The position numbers and the translations under genes were made by a program. A DNA stretch of 64,000 nt from Orbilia blumenaviensis (taxonomy: Eukaryota > Ascomycota > Orbiliomycetes > Orbiliales > Orbiliaceae): positions 806,001-870,000 of the forward strand of contig JAVHNS010000002.1 of NCBI GenBank assembly GCA_036872755.1, in the 5' to 3' direction. The notes under the pieces are model-generated. The model searched no databases. It was given only the letters and a program-made list of their open reading frames with translations, and was not told the DNA's origin. Shown one piece after another: positions 34,492 to 46,186 of this stretch. Each line of letters starts with the position of its first letter. Positions within the stretch are counted from its first letter, which is position 1.

Positions 34492-35033
34492 GGTGGATGC
34501 TATGCCTGCCATCCGTCCTTAACGCTGCTCATTACCGGAACAAAACCTTTAGGTATTCCTATAGAGCGATCATAATTAAACCTCAGAGCTTAGAAAGGCT
34601 TTGTTGTTTTCTCCCTTTTTAAGAATCCCTATTCCTATTCACAACGAAATTGCCCTTAGACGCAATTTCTCGTTCTCGCATTCAATCTCTTTATTTTTTC
34701 TTCTTCTTCCTCATGCTCCTCGAAAAAACTACTTTGTCCTGACTACTAGGCTAAATTCGAATCAATATCTCTAATTTGAAGCGGTTTAGGCGTGCTTTCG
34801 AAAGGTAAGCGTGAATAAAGACAAGTTACTTTACTAGTACTGAAAACCACACTGAAGTGAAGTAATCAGATTGTATATGTTTATAACAAAACCCGCTCTT
34901 GCTTTTATTGGAAAATCTCATCATTATAACTCATCTGACTTTTTGTGATATTTCTTCACATTCTTTTTGAAGTGCTGGTCACTGGTTTGCCGTATTATTA
35001 GCGGATCTGAGTGGTGTTATCCTGGGGTATGCC
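34492..35033. other. Intergenic region
   Basis: 540 bases between convergent genes, with T-rich tracts. Nothing coding is seen; it should hold both 3' UTRs. Confidence 0.55.
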
Positions 35034-36353
35034 TTACCCAGAAAACGCCAATCTTCCCACGAAGACGCCATGGCGCTTGACTTTCACCTTGAGTTCATGT
35101 TTGATAAATCCCAGATCTTCCTTTGTCCAGAGATCTGTCACTTTATATCCGGCTTTCCTTCTATCCCACTCATCTAAAAAGATATCTTCAAAATCAACTG
35201 TAAAGTCGCTGTCTTTATCCCCGTTGTTGATAAGTGCAACAACTATATCCCCACTTTTGTCCTTCGAATCTTGCAGCCATAATTGTGAGTGTTCCTTCTT
35301 ATATGATCGATATGCTACGCCCCAACTTCCTTGGCTAAGATCGATAATCTCCTTATTGGTCAGGATCTCCAGGGTCTGTTTTGAGGTATGCATGATATCA
35401 TGTCCCATAATCAACGGGCTTTTAACCATGGCCCAGATTGAGAAGTGCAACTTCTGCTCTTCATAGTCCAGGTTGCTATTTCCGACCTCCAGCATATCTA
35501 AATCATTCCAAGCTCCGGTATGTGCCTTCTGTCCCAACGGGGCAGCTTTGTTGATGATATTCATGATAGAACAGTGGTGGCCTGGCAATCTGCAGATGTA
35601 GTCCTCGCATGGGCACCGGTCATCATATCTATCAAAGACGTTCACAATATCTCCGCTCATTCGCCAGCTGTTCGCAATAGTCGGTGCCCAATCCCATGGC
35701 GAGTCCTCCCCCCAGTTACACATGCTGTACAATATCGGCCGTCCGGTCTTGTTCAGCGCTCTGCTCATAACTTCGTATCTATTGTAGCTAATTAATGGTG
35801 TCCCGCTCTGCCCTTCGTTATGGCAGTTATCGTATTTCAGGTAATCGACTTCCCATTCCGCAAATAAATCGGCATCCTTCTCCTCAAAGCTGAGACTGCC
35901 AGGGTATCGACCGCAAGTGTATTTTCCAGCAGAAGAGTACATGCCAAATCCGAGCCCTAAAGCATGAATTTCATCGGCCAGGTGCTTGATTCCTCTTGGA
36001 AATTTAACGGGGTCGTATTGAAGATATCCAGTTGCATTGCGCTCATGTAATGACCAACAGTCGTCCATTACGACATAATGGTAGCCATATTCATCGAGCT
36101 TTAGCTCTTTTAGGGCTTTCGCAGCGCCGAGGATGGTGTCTTCATCAATGTGACACCCAAAAGTATTCCACGTGTTCCATCCTAGAGTGTTGAATATGTG
36201 TTATTTTGAGAGCTAGCGTCCAAGTTGGCGGTAGGGATTCGTCATACCCATTTGAGGTGTGAGAGCGAGACCATTCTCTGATGCTGTGCTGCTCTTTAGC
36301 AGCGTCGCCAGAGCGAGTATGAGGCTGGTAGTCTGCAACGTTTGAGACACCAT
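35034..36353 (-). CDS. Alpha-galactosidase, GH27 family
   Basis: Two exons (36248-36353 with a signal peptide, and 35034-36181) give about 417 residues. The N-terminus (MVSQTLQTTSLILALATLL) targets it for secretion. GH27 hallmarks follow in order: LALTPQMGWNTWN across the intron, DDCW, FGMYSSAGKYTCGRYPGS, the nucleophile region YLKYDNC, RMSGDI with the likely acid/base Asp, and AWNDLDMLEVGN. The C-terminal beta domain is present and has the usual length. The enzyme releases terminal alpha-1,6-galactose from melibiose, raffinose-family sugars and galactomannan side chains outside the cell. Nothing is missing in the catalytic core. The GH27 assignment is sure; the preferred substrate cannot be told from sequence alone. 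Confidence 0.95.
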
Positions 36354-37451
36354 TCTGGGTTGAAAGTGGGTTGGATATATATCGAGTTTCCTTCCAACTT
36401 CTGCTCAGCGAATGGCTGGTACTTCTATAAAAATTTGCACGAAACTTCTCAAGGGGCAGAAGAAGAATGGACAGTTGTCTGTGGGGTACTGGCTAGCTTA
36501 AGCTTTGTGCTTCCAGCGCTGCCAGGTCACAAGGGGCCGTCATAACTCGCACTGCCGGGCAGTCTGGTCCCGCGAATAAATTATGCACTGACAACTCCCG
36601 AAAGAAAGAAAGTCTGGGCATGCTTCCCAAGTTTTCCAGTTCGGGCAAATCCGACTAAAATTTTTGGATATTCAACTTCCAAAGCACCTGGCCTTTGAAC
36701 ATGTAATCGTTTATTCGATATAGTCAACTGAAATTCTATATTATCTAGGATTTGGGGCCTACGGAACTGACGAGCTGGCCATCATTCATTGGAAGTTCGA
36801 ATTCCAAGTGTTGGGTGTCTGGCTTTCGATTCATCGATGCTAGCGGCTGGCCTAATTGGGCACAACGCAAGAAATACCACAAAATATTCACTACACCAAC
36901 ACAATACACTACTGTGATAACATAGTATACTGCGGGATCAGTCTCGTGGTACCGGCCCAACCCTACTGATTAAAAAACAAAAAGCCTTGCTATATGAGCC
37001 ATATATTGCCACATCACATATAAAACTTCTACATGGAGCGGAAAACCCAACTGAATCTGGTGAAGCAACACCCGATCCTGGTCATGACCACCTCCAATAC
37101 GATGTTCGTCGGATTATTTCCTATCTGGGCAAACTTTTCCCGCTCTAGGCTTGCAGCAGCCGCATGATTTTTCGGCAGGATGCAAGGATTTGGAGCTTAA
37201 ATTTCAGCCCTCTCTAGCGACGCTCGAACACCACAATATGCATAACACTGTGGATTGCTTTGTAATATTAATTTAGGATGCGAAAGTATATAAATTAGGC
37301 CTCACACTTTGAGCTCAGAGGGCTTCCCAAAACACCTTTTAATTATAATTAAACCGGGCTCTCACAATTTGAAGATATCCATATTACACCGCAATCCATC
37401 AGACTACGGGCCTCTATTGGATTTAAAAGATAATATTTAAAAGCATCAACT
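36354..37451. other. Intergenic region with an unassigned membrane-like frame
   Basis: 1.1 kb between divergent genes. A 71-codon minus-strand frame at 36745-36960 encodes a hydrophobic segment (VYYVITVVYCVGVVNILWYF) and a polar tail and follows a possible acceptor. It has no ATG of its own and no upstream exon could be found. It may be the relic of a membrane protein gene. The rest should be promoter DNA. Confidence 0.45.
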
Positions 37452-39600
37452 ATGGATCGGAAACTAAGTGGCTTTGACCAAATGCAACCTGGCACGGCAG
37501 CTCTACAAAGCCTAGAGAACAAAGGACGGTCACATACCATGAAATCGATACCCCGTCCCCCGACTCTATCAAACATCCAAACCGGCTTGTCGCTTGGAAC
37601 AATACCAAATACACTCGGCCAACAAGGGTCACCTATTCACCAATCCCCAGTGAGTTTACAGAACTTAAAGATGAATCTAGTTGCTCCAGAAACGCAAGCA
37701 CCTCAGAATACCTCCCAAGGAGGTCCGTGGAATGCGGTGTGCGATACGAAGATACTTGAGGTGAACGATATGAGTTATGTGGAGCACACCGAGGCAACTT
37801 ATATAGAAATATATCACTATCCAGTATGAGAAGTTGTCAAATTTCCATCTGAATCCCACGGCAAATATTAACCCTAGCGTGTGATAGACTGCGGAGAGTC
37901 GCGTTTTCCAAGGAAATTTAGATGACTCAAATTATGAAGACTGGCTCGAGCAGGGCCCCTGCATTAACAAAGGAGAAAAACCGGTATCCGGTTGCCGCCT
38001 AGTGTATGTGCCCCCTTATATTATACGAATAATAAACCGTGACGTATATAATCACTAATTACATGAATGCACAGTCTCACTAAGCGACCGCAATTTGGGT
38101 TAGCAGCTCTGGTGCCTATTTTTATACGTAAAGACCACATCGAAAAGACTGTCAAAAAGTGGGATCTAGATGATAGCTTTCCCGAACAGATGATTCTATG
38201 GTCGTCTCTAACGAAAAGAAAAAATATGCCGAGACGGCCATTCCGTAAGTCAAGAAAACTCGCCTTTTAAAAAGTCCATTGAAACATCCATCTATACGTT
38301 TGTATACTAAATATCAACCAGAATTCATATCCCGTCTAGTCAATGGTACCGACCAGGGTTCTTCATGCGGCATCATTTCGTTTAACTCAGATACCAATAT
38401 AACCTGCGGAATTATCATGGGACTGTATTCAGATGAACAAATATCGGCGAACGGCTCGAATCTAGTAATGTGGGAGAACCATATGTTCTGCGAACGAATA
38501 TTACATTCCATATCCTGGACATGGCATCCAGTCGCCCACGTCATCGTTCAGATCGATGAAACCCTCCGCTTCTTCCAGATTATTGCCCGCCTTGCGTCGA
38601 TTCGTGTCGTTGAAATGAGCCATTCAGCTGGTATCATGCAAATTACAACTTCCAATGAGATGACCCCTTTGGCGGAAGCCCTCGCAAGGGATTACACCAA
38701 TGATACAGCATCTCTGGCAATGCAGTCTGTGCAGATGGCGATGTGTCAGACTGCCTTAGAATCGAATCTCGCGATATTGGAGGACCTGGTAGATACGATA
38801 AATGAAATAGAGACCGTGTCGCCTGCTACAAAGGAGCTTCGGCCATACCTTATGGCTGAAATTAATAATCTGAAGAGCAGATGCATTAGCAGTACTTTGT
38901 TCGCACAGGGGATACAGCGCAATATATCATTTGCGCAGACAGCAGTAAGACCCAACCTCAAATGCTATAGCTAAGCAACATCGATCACTAACCAAAATCA
39001 CATAGATTTACAATTTAATTGCACAGAGAGATTCGAAATTAAACATAGAACTCGCAAAAGACTCCCGTATGTTGGCAATTGCGAGTAAACGAGACAGCTC
39101 CGCAATGAAAACGATCGCAGTTTTAACCATTGCGTTTTTGCCTGGAACATTCGTATCGGTAAGACCCATATGGCCATCAAATAGATATAAAATTGCATAT
39201 GGACGATATAGTGAATTTAACACGGTCGGTGATTTGCAACTAGGCTCTCTTCGCAATGCCAGTCTTAAATTGGGAAGCTAAATCATACTCAGAGGTTATG
39301 ACGGACAAGTTTTGGGTTTACTGGGCTGTTACGCTGCCCATGACACTTCTGATAATCCTGTGTTGGATAGTATGGACAAAGAGACAATCGTGGCTCAGCC
39401 GAAAAGACCATGAGGAAGGCATGAAGACGTATGATGAGGTAGATGTTGAGAAAGCAATGATGGAATCCAAAGAACCTGAGAAAATTCCACTCAATGTAGA
39501 TTTTGGGGGGAACAATAAGGCGGGCAGTCCGAATTCCTGGGGGCACAAATGGTTTTCCCTACGTTCAAGTAAGAAAGGTAGAAAACACTACAACGAATAA
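37452..39600 (+). CDS. Fungal CorA-like membrane protein
   Basis: Six exons (37452-37823, 37888-38003, 38075-38244, 38322-38944, 39006-39158, 39244-39600) join in phase to 596 residues. The N-terminal half is a soluble, variable region (EDWLEQGPC, GCRLV, RRPFQFISRL). The C-terminal part has the family's long helix (IYNLIAQRDSKLNIELAKDS), ASKRDSSAMKTIAVLTIAFLP, first membrane segment ending FVSALFAMPVLNW, and a second one (FWVYWAVTLPMTLLIILCWIVW), then a basic cytoplasmic tail. This is the CorA-like divalent-cation transporter superfamily as it occurs in ascomycetes. The canonical GMN signature of Mg2+ CorA is absent; the loop between the helices has AMPVLNW instead. Ion and direction are therefore unknown. 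It is convergent with the next gene. Confidence 0.85.
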
Positions 39601-39722
39601 TGTCATGGATTAGAGGATAAATCTAATACTTCTATCAATGTACATACATACTCGCATCTATTTAATATCGAGAGTTATAGATATGGGAACTATTAACACC
39701 AAAGGTTCGCATTAACACCCCA

Positions 39723-41146
39723 TCATAACTTCGCTGGCGTCTCGAAAGCTAAGATATTGCGGTCTACGTTTTTAATATCCCTGATACCAGCAAGGGCCAT
39801 ACTAATCTCTAAGTCGGCCCGTAGACACTTGAAAACATGCTCGACACCAAGTTCACCACCCATTGCAAGACCCCACATCATTGGCCTAAACCGGTGTTAG
39901 TTATAAACTAGTAAAAACATTATGGAATGTTCGGTCTTCGCTTACCGTCCTATAAGGACACCTTGAGCCCCAAGGGCCATTGCCTTGAGCACATCACTCC
40001 CAGTCCTGATACCGCTATCGAAAAGGATGGTTAAATGGCTACCCTTAACGGTTTCGTCGGATGTAATTCTCTCCAAAGCATCAAGGCTGGCAATAGCGCC
40101 GTCGACTTGCCGGCCACCATGATTACTAACAATGATCCCATCGATGATACCTTTCATGCTAGCAGCTGTTTTTGCGTCATCGACGCTTTGTATACCTTTC
40201 AATAATATCTTCCCTGGCCAGTGCTCTTTCAAAAATTCAAGATCCTTCCAGGTTTTGTAGTTCCCACCAGATATTTCCGAAACCCAGGCTAGTGATTTCT
40301 TGATTGTGAGAGCATTATAGAGAAGCTTGCAAGCCTGGAAAGGGTTTGCAGCTCTACTCAGGAGGTCGAAGACAGAGCTGGGCTTGTTTGGATCGTTGTA
40401 ATTTCCAGCTGCATAAAGACGTTGGAATACAGGGTCGGAGAAACCGATCTGACAGCCTTCTCCCCAAATAAAGGGTAGGTAGCCTACATACGGGCGCATC
40501 GGTTAACTATGGATTTACGGTATGCTAGCGCTACGGTCCGAACTGGGTAGTGCTTACAATTATCTAGATCTCCTGGCCTATACCCAAGTTGAAATGTATC
40601 GAGGGTAACAACTAGAACATTATACCCATTATTCCAAGCTCTATCCAACAAACTTATCGTAATTTCATCGGTTCTCGGCCAGTATAGTTGATACCACCTA
40701 TCGCCGTCGCCTGACGCTTCGGCCGCTTGTTCAATGGATCTTGTGGATGCTGTGCTCAAAATATATGGAATCCCTAGGTTGGCGCAAGCCTTGGCGGTCG
40801 CTTCTTCCCCTTCCGGGTTCATAATATTCTGCACACCAACTGGCGCGCATATCAACGGCGATGAATATTCTTTCCCCAGAATTTCAACTGTGGTCGACTT
40901 TTCTTTCGCATCTACAAGCATTCGTGGTATTATCTTGCGCGACTCAAAGGCTTGTAGATTTGCGCGACATGTCTGTCCAGTTGTCGCGGAACCATAGACA
41001 TACATGAAATTGGGGGACGGAACAGAGCGCCTCGCAAGAGGCTCCCACTGCGCGGGATCGGTTGGAAATCGAGGCGGGTTGAATTGCCCATATATCTCGA
41101 TTTGAAAGGCGCCATGCTCTGTTGTTTTGGAACTATCCGAAGCCAT
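39723..41146 (-). CDS. FMN-dependent 2-hydroxyacid oxidase/dehydrogenase
   Basis: Three exons (40558-41146, 39946-40483, 39723-39885) join in phase to 429 residues. The fold is the FMN TIM barrel of the lactate/glycolate oxidase and flavocytochrome b2 family, without a cytochrome b5 domain. Motifs: SSPLICAPVGVQNIMNPEGE, ILSTASTRSIEQ, YQLYWPRTDE, ILLKGIQSVDDAKTA, GIIVSNHGGRQVDGA with the catalytic His and substrate Arg, LFDSGIRTGSDVLKA and QGVLIGRP. No signal peptide or clear mitochondrial leader is seen, so it is probably cytosolic. It oxidises an L-2-hydroxyacid such as lactate to the 2-oxoacid; oxidase or monooxygenase chemistry cannot be told apart. A start 42 bases upstream is also possible. 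It sits 120 bases from the end of the CorA-like gene, convergent. Confidence 0.92.
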
Positions 41147-43782
41147 GGTAGCAGGTAATGGAGGGACTTGGGGCCTCCTTTTCGGCAACTAAAGTTCCTA
41201 AATTTAATTTTTGCGGGGTTAGAGGTTAGCAGACCGGGCTCGGATACCATTAACCGGTATCGCGATGGAGGGGATAATGAGCGGGGTGACGGCGCATTCT
41301 ATCTTATAGCATTCCAAGGCTTGTTAAATGATCTCTTGCTTCGGCTAGGTCGCGATATTCTGATTCTTATTCGTGATACCTCGGCTGAAAGCGTGGTGCA
41401 AAAAATACCACGTACAACACACTTCTCGAAGATCGCTTGTGAGGTGTCGTGTCGTTATGCCCAGTCGAAGGCTAGAATACGAAAAATCAAGGTAGAAATG
41501 CTTAGTCATTATGGTGCCAACATTAGCTCAATGCCGTGCATGCCAAATAAACTACTTTCCCTCGACCGTCTAGTATTAGTGATAGTTTCACTGAGTAACG
41601 AGAAATTAAAACGCGGCTGAATTTCAATCTAACCTTACAGCCATATCAGCATATGTCAATGTAAAACAGCCCGGGTGTACCGGTGATCGGGCAATAGATA
41701 GGCCCCTAACGGCGAGTCATAAATCGCGGATGCCGGGAGAATATAACTTGTACTTTACTATTTGTTCTCCTGTATAATTGGCCGTACAAGTATATACTTA
41801 TACGAGTTGCAGAGCTGCAGCCTTCACTACTAGCATGGATTTTATAATCATACTGAATTGAAATGGAACATAATCGATATCGCGATAGTAGATCCTCAAT
41901 TCCCCGCTTTCTTTATGATATATAAATTTAGGAAAACAAGTTTACTTAACAGATTACCTGGGATACATACGTTAAACACCACTACTGTTTAGCAGCTTAT
42001 GGTTTTACATGTAGCTTTACGAGACCCGCGCGCGTATTAGCCTCATATTGTTTTATACCTAGCCAGGTGTGGGCGCACATGCACAATATCCTCGAATCGC
42101 CGCCAGTAGATTACCTAACTGATGGGACTGCCTAGGCGCCTATCAGTATATACTTTGGCAATTGCATATTATTAATATTTCTATCTTGATACCTTGAAAA
42201 ATAAATGGTTTGTAGACTCGATTTAGGTAGGGGATCCTTGGGGTTTTGTTTTATTTTATTTATTTATTTTTGCGTACAGGGTTGAAATTTGAATGCAAGG
42301 TACCCATCAGCATGAACAATACCAAAAATACATAGCATATCTTTCTAGTCATGAGATTGATAGCACAAATATTCATAAAAAATATATACATTTCGTCTAA
42401 TGAGAATTCTAGCGACCGTCGTTGTAGCCCTCGCTTTACCACTACAACGAGACCCCCACGCACACACATACATGTGGAAGATGTTGTTTCGCGTGGCTTA
42501 CCAAATAAAATGTATCCATCGCGGAGAGCTTAGCCCTGGCTCGAAACTTGACAACACGACAGTCTAAAAACAGGAAGAACTGCCACGATTATACAATTGT
42601 GCTCGGGTTTAAGTTTGGCCACGCCATAAAGTCTCAAGCAATTGCGGCCTGACACGAGATATATCGATATTTCGATATCGCGATAGATTTGAATTTGAAA
42701 ATCGAATCTTCATTGATCGAGTGACCACTTGAATACATATTTTCAAACATGTTCGTATCTCAGATTCAACCGGCTCAGGAACTTTCTATACACGTAGTAC
42801 ACGTACGCGGTGTGGTACTTTGTATGCGGGTTTTCAGATTACTCACCCGACTGACGCTTGGAACATAATTATAATGAACGCCCAATATAGCTTAATCAAT
42901 GATATCACGTCAATCATTGTGTGTTAGTATCAGCGAAGAGACAATATGAAGCGGAATGGGCCAGAGCTGGAGTGGTTAATATTGTCATTTGATGGAGACT
43001 TTGGTTAGACCAGATGCAAGGACCACCCAGCATCAGGTCTGGATCACTAATCACCAAATTTGCGGTACCCTCGTCATCCCGAACCCCGGCCCGGTTAATA
43101 CCAGCGCCAGCCGCCAACTGCCTCCTCGAACAATTCAGTTCCGAGCTTCAAAAATCATTCAAAGCTTAATGAGTGCTATATTGCAAGATAAGTCCAACGA
43201 TGACCAATTTTTCGCTCCTTACTGTGAACAAAGGTTTTCAAAGAACTAGACATTAAAGCATTTAAGCGAGGAACTTTAAGCTTTCTCTCATCAATTGGTC
43301 TCAGTTTTCGTTCCCATTTTACACAGGGCCGGGAACCGTGGGATCTTGTACAGCTCGCGAGCTCAGTTCCCGGCCTGGCCAGCGGTTCCACTCTAATCCA
43401 TTCCAGCCAGCCGGGCCCACAATATGCAACACCCTTGATTGACGAGCCGGGTTTTCGACAAATCGATCGGGTTCCACCATGCACTGATGCTCTGGCGCCA
43501 CTCTCCGGCCTAAGAAATTCTTCATAGCAGTTATCAAAGCTTCCCAAAGGATGGACCTATCGAATTGCGACCCAAAAGCACGTCTGCACATGCGGGCTAT
43601 CGTCCATTTCTCCGTACAAGGGTTGACCCATAGTGCAATTGACCTTGGCAAGTGTGAGCTCAGTTAATATCATCAATTTTCGGATATTTAAATGATGATA
43701 GGATCCGGATCAGTCTCCCTCCTTCTTTAACTATATATTCTCATCTTCAGAAACTGGGCTATAACCCAAACATTGAAGCAAT
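41147..43782. other. Gene-poor region
   Basis: 2.6 kb without a supportable gene. Frames at 41168-41620 and on the minus strand at 43176-43651 reach 110-150 codons but begin without ATG or give compositionally odd proteins with no family. A 15-bp sequence, TCGATATCGCGATAG, occurs twice (41874-41888 and 42672-42686). The right end should be the GMC oxidoreductase promoter. Confidence 0.55.
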
Positions 43783-45687
43783 ATGCATGTCTCCAGCCTT
43801 TTAACCACCTCGTGGGTAATATTCGCTATCTCCGTTGCCTCCCAAGCAACATCTTTTGATTATGTGTAAGAGCCTGCCCTAGTATTATTAAATTTTGGCC
43901 AGTATATTTACTAAAAGTCTGGTAGCATTGCGGGAGGTGGTACCGCTGGCTTGGTTCTAGCTGCGCGGTTAACCGAAAACCCGGATATCACGGTGGCCGT
44001 TGTCGAAGCTGGTGAAAGTCGGCTGGACGACCTTTTCATCCTTGCGCCTGGACTTCTAACGGCATTGTATACCGATCCTAAGTATGATTGGGATTTCCAT
44101 ACTGTTCCACAAAGCAATGTCAACAACAAAGTATACTCTCAACCTCGAGGAAAGGTTCTTGGTGGTTCCAGTGCCATCAACTTTCTCTTCTGGACACATC
44201 CGTCTCAGAAGGATATCAACAACTGGGGATATCTCGGAAATGCAAACTGGACTTGGAATGCGCTAAAACCGTATTTCAAGAAATCAGAAGAATATGTAGC
44301 TCCGTCTCTACAAGTGGAGACTGATTTGCAAACCCAATTCATCGTCCCAGGTTCTCACGGAAATTCTGGACCCATTAAAACCGGGTTTCCAGACTGGTAT
44401 AGCGAGCTCACAGAGGCATGGCCGCGAACTTATGCGAACCGCGGTTTGGCGGTCAACGGAGATCCAAAGGATGGATTGGCTCTTGGTGGCTACACCAATC
44501 TTTTGAACCTAGATCTTTCGTCTCACACAAGAAGCTATGCGGCAACTGCCTACTATGCCCCAAATTCCGGCAGGCCAAACCTCAGCGTATTCACTGGAGC
44601 GTTAGTGAAGAAAATTGTTATAACAAATGTCGGCAGCCAAGTTGTCGCTACAGGGATTCAATTCCTCAAAGATGGAACTACGACTACTCTAGTCGCCACC
44701 AGGGAGGTCATTGTATCAGCAGGTGCTTATGGGTCCCCTCAAATCCTGGAGCTATCTGGCATCGGAAAGCCCAGCCTTCTGAACCAGCACGGCATTCCTG
44801 TTGTCGTAAACAATCCAAATGTGGGTGAGAACCTGCAAGACCATGTTTACGTCCCGCTCGGGTTTGAAGTAAATCCAGGCATCTTTACTCTCGATAGCTT
44901 CCGGGATGGAGCAGTTTTCGGGGCCGCTCTGGAGGAATATAACGTGAACAAAACCGGCCCTATCTCCGTCAGTGGGGCAAGCTCAGCCTTATTATCCCTC
45001 CGACAGATCGCAGGCAATAGCTACGTTCCTCCTTTAGTTGCTAATGCCGCGTCATCTATTATTGGGTTGGGAGCACAATACGCCCTCCAGCTCCAAGATC
45101 TATTCACGGAAGCCGTCGCACAAGAGCTTACTCTTGGGGCTGGTATCACACCCATTTGGCAAAACAATACAAAAAAGCTATTTGGCAATGAAATTCCGAC
45201 TGGTAACTTCTTATCGCTCCTCGGAGTTCTCGAGCACCCATTTTCGCGTGGCTCCAGCCATATTAAATCTTCAGATCCAGCAGTTTACCCTGATATCGAT
45301 CCCAACTATCTTTCCCACCCTCTCGATATCGAAATTCTCTCAAAAATTGTGCTACATCTTCAAACGATTGCTACCACCGCCCCACTCAGCAATTTACTCA
45401 AGGGCAATGGCACAGTTTACCAACCTGGGTATCATAAAATTACCGCAGGCAACGTAAAATCCTGGATTAAAACTGCCTTACAGAGCGAGTTCCATCCATC
45501 AGGAACTTGCTCTATGCTACCAAAGATTAAGGGCGGGGTTGTGGATGAAAGATTCAAAGTTTACGGGGTCAAGAAGTTGAGGGTGGTGGATGCTAGCGTC
45601 TTCCCATTGCTTGTGAGGGCGAATATCCAGAGCCTAGTGTATGCGGTCGCAGAGAGAGCAGCTGATTTTATTAAAGAAGATCAGTAA
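43783..45687 (+). CDS. Secreted GMC-family FAD oxidoreductase
   Basis: Two exons (43783-43863, 43918-45687) give about 616 residues. The first encodes a signal peptide (MHVSSLLTTSWVIFAISVASQATS). The second starts in the FAD-binding motif GGGTAGLVLAARL. It goes on through PRGKVLGGSSAINFLFWT (GMC signature 1), GAYGSPQILELSGIG (signature 2), HPSGTCSMLP with the active-site His, LRVVDASVFP and the C-terminal NIQS...VYAVAERAADFI. Length is usual. GMC enzymes of this type (aryl-alcohol oxidase, choline/glucose dehydrogenase-like) oxidise primary alcohols or sugars, often outside the cell with H2O2 release. The donor of the first intron is GTGTAA, which is weak, so the exon boundary could be a few bases different. 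Substrate is unknown. Confidence 0.92.
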
Positions 45688-46186
45688 AAGTGAGGCCAGG
45701 ATGCCTAACGGGTTACATATAAAGTAGAGAATTAGTAATATCCGATTAATACACGCATAGGTTTATGCCTAGTATGTTATATTATAATGTCAGCTGTACG
45801 GCGCAAGCTTGTCAGGCGAAAGGTGTCAACACAAAGATTGTTGCATTTTTGAAACCAGAGACGCTCGTGGCGTGGTGTCCACAGCGTTGGTGCGCGCGAT
45901 TGCGAGTATTTCGGTGAGATGGTTGCCGCGAAACGACGCCTTTCAAGGATAAGGAGGTAATGGAGGAGCTAATTCGCTCCGGCTTCGAATGTGCTTCAAA
46001 TCTCTCACGTTGTAAAGTATCATAGAAACGGCCATCCTCTCCACTAGGAGCTCACAAGGTTTCCATGCATGTGCGAGGAAGATATATCGCTACCACAATG
46101 TGAACCATTGGGGGCAACGAAATTCATATGAATAACGCGGAAGGAAATTAGCGGGATAGCCCCCATCGCTATGGTGTTCTATCAAG
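45688..46186. other. Intergenic region
   Basis: 500 bases between two same-strand genes. Nothing is seen besides likely 3' UTR and promoter. Confidence 0.55.

Noticed and set aside
36745..36960. Frame with one membrane segment
   Set aside because: No ATG and no upstream exon found; may be a relic, not called as a gene.
43176..43651. Minus-strand frames of 110-123 codons
   Set aside because: The longer one begins without ATG, the composition is odd and no splice partner is seen.
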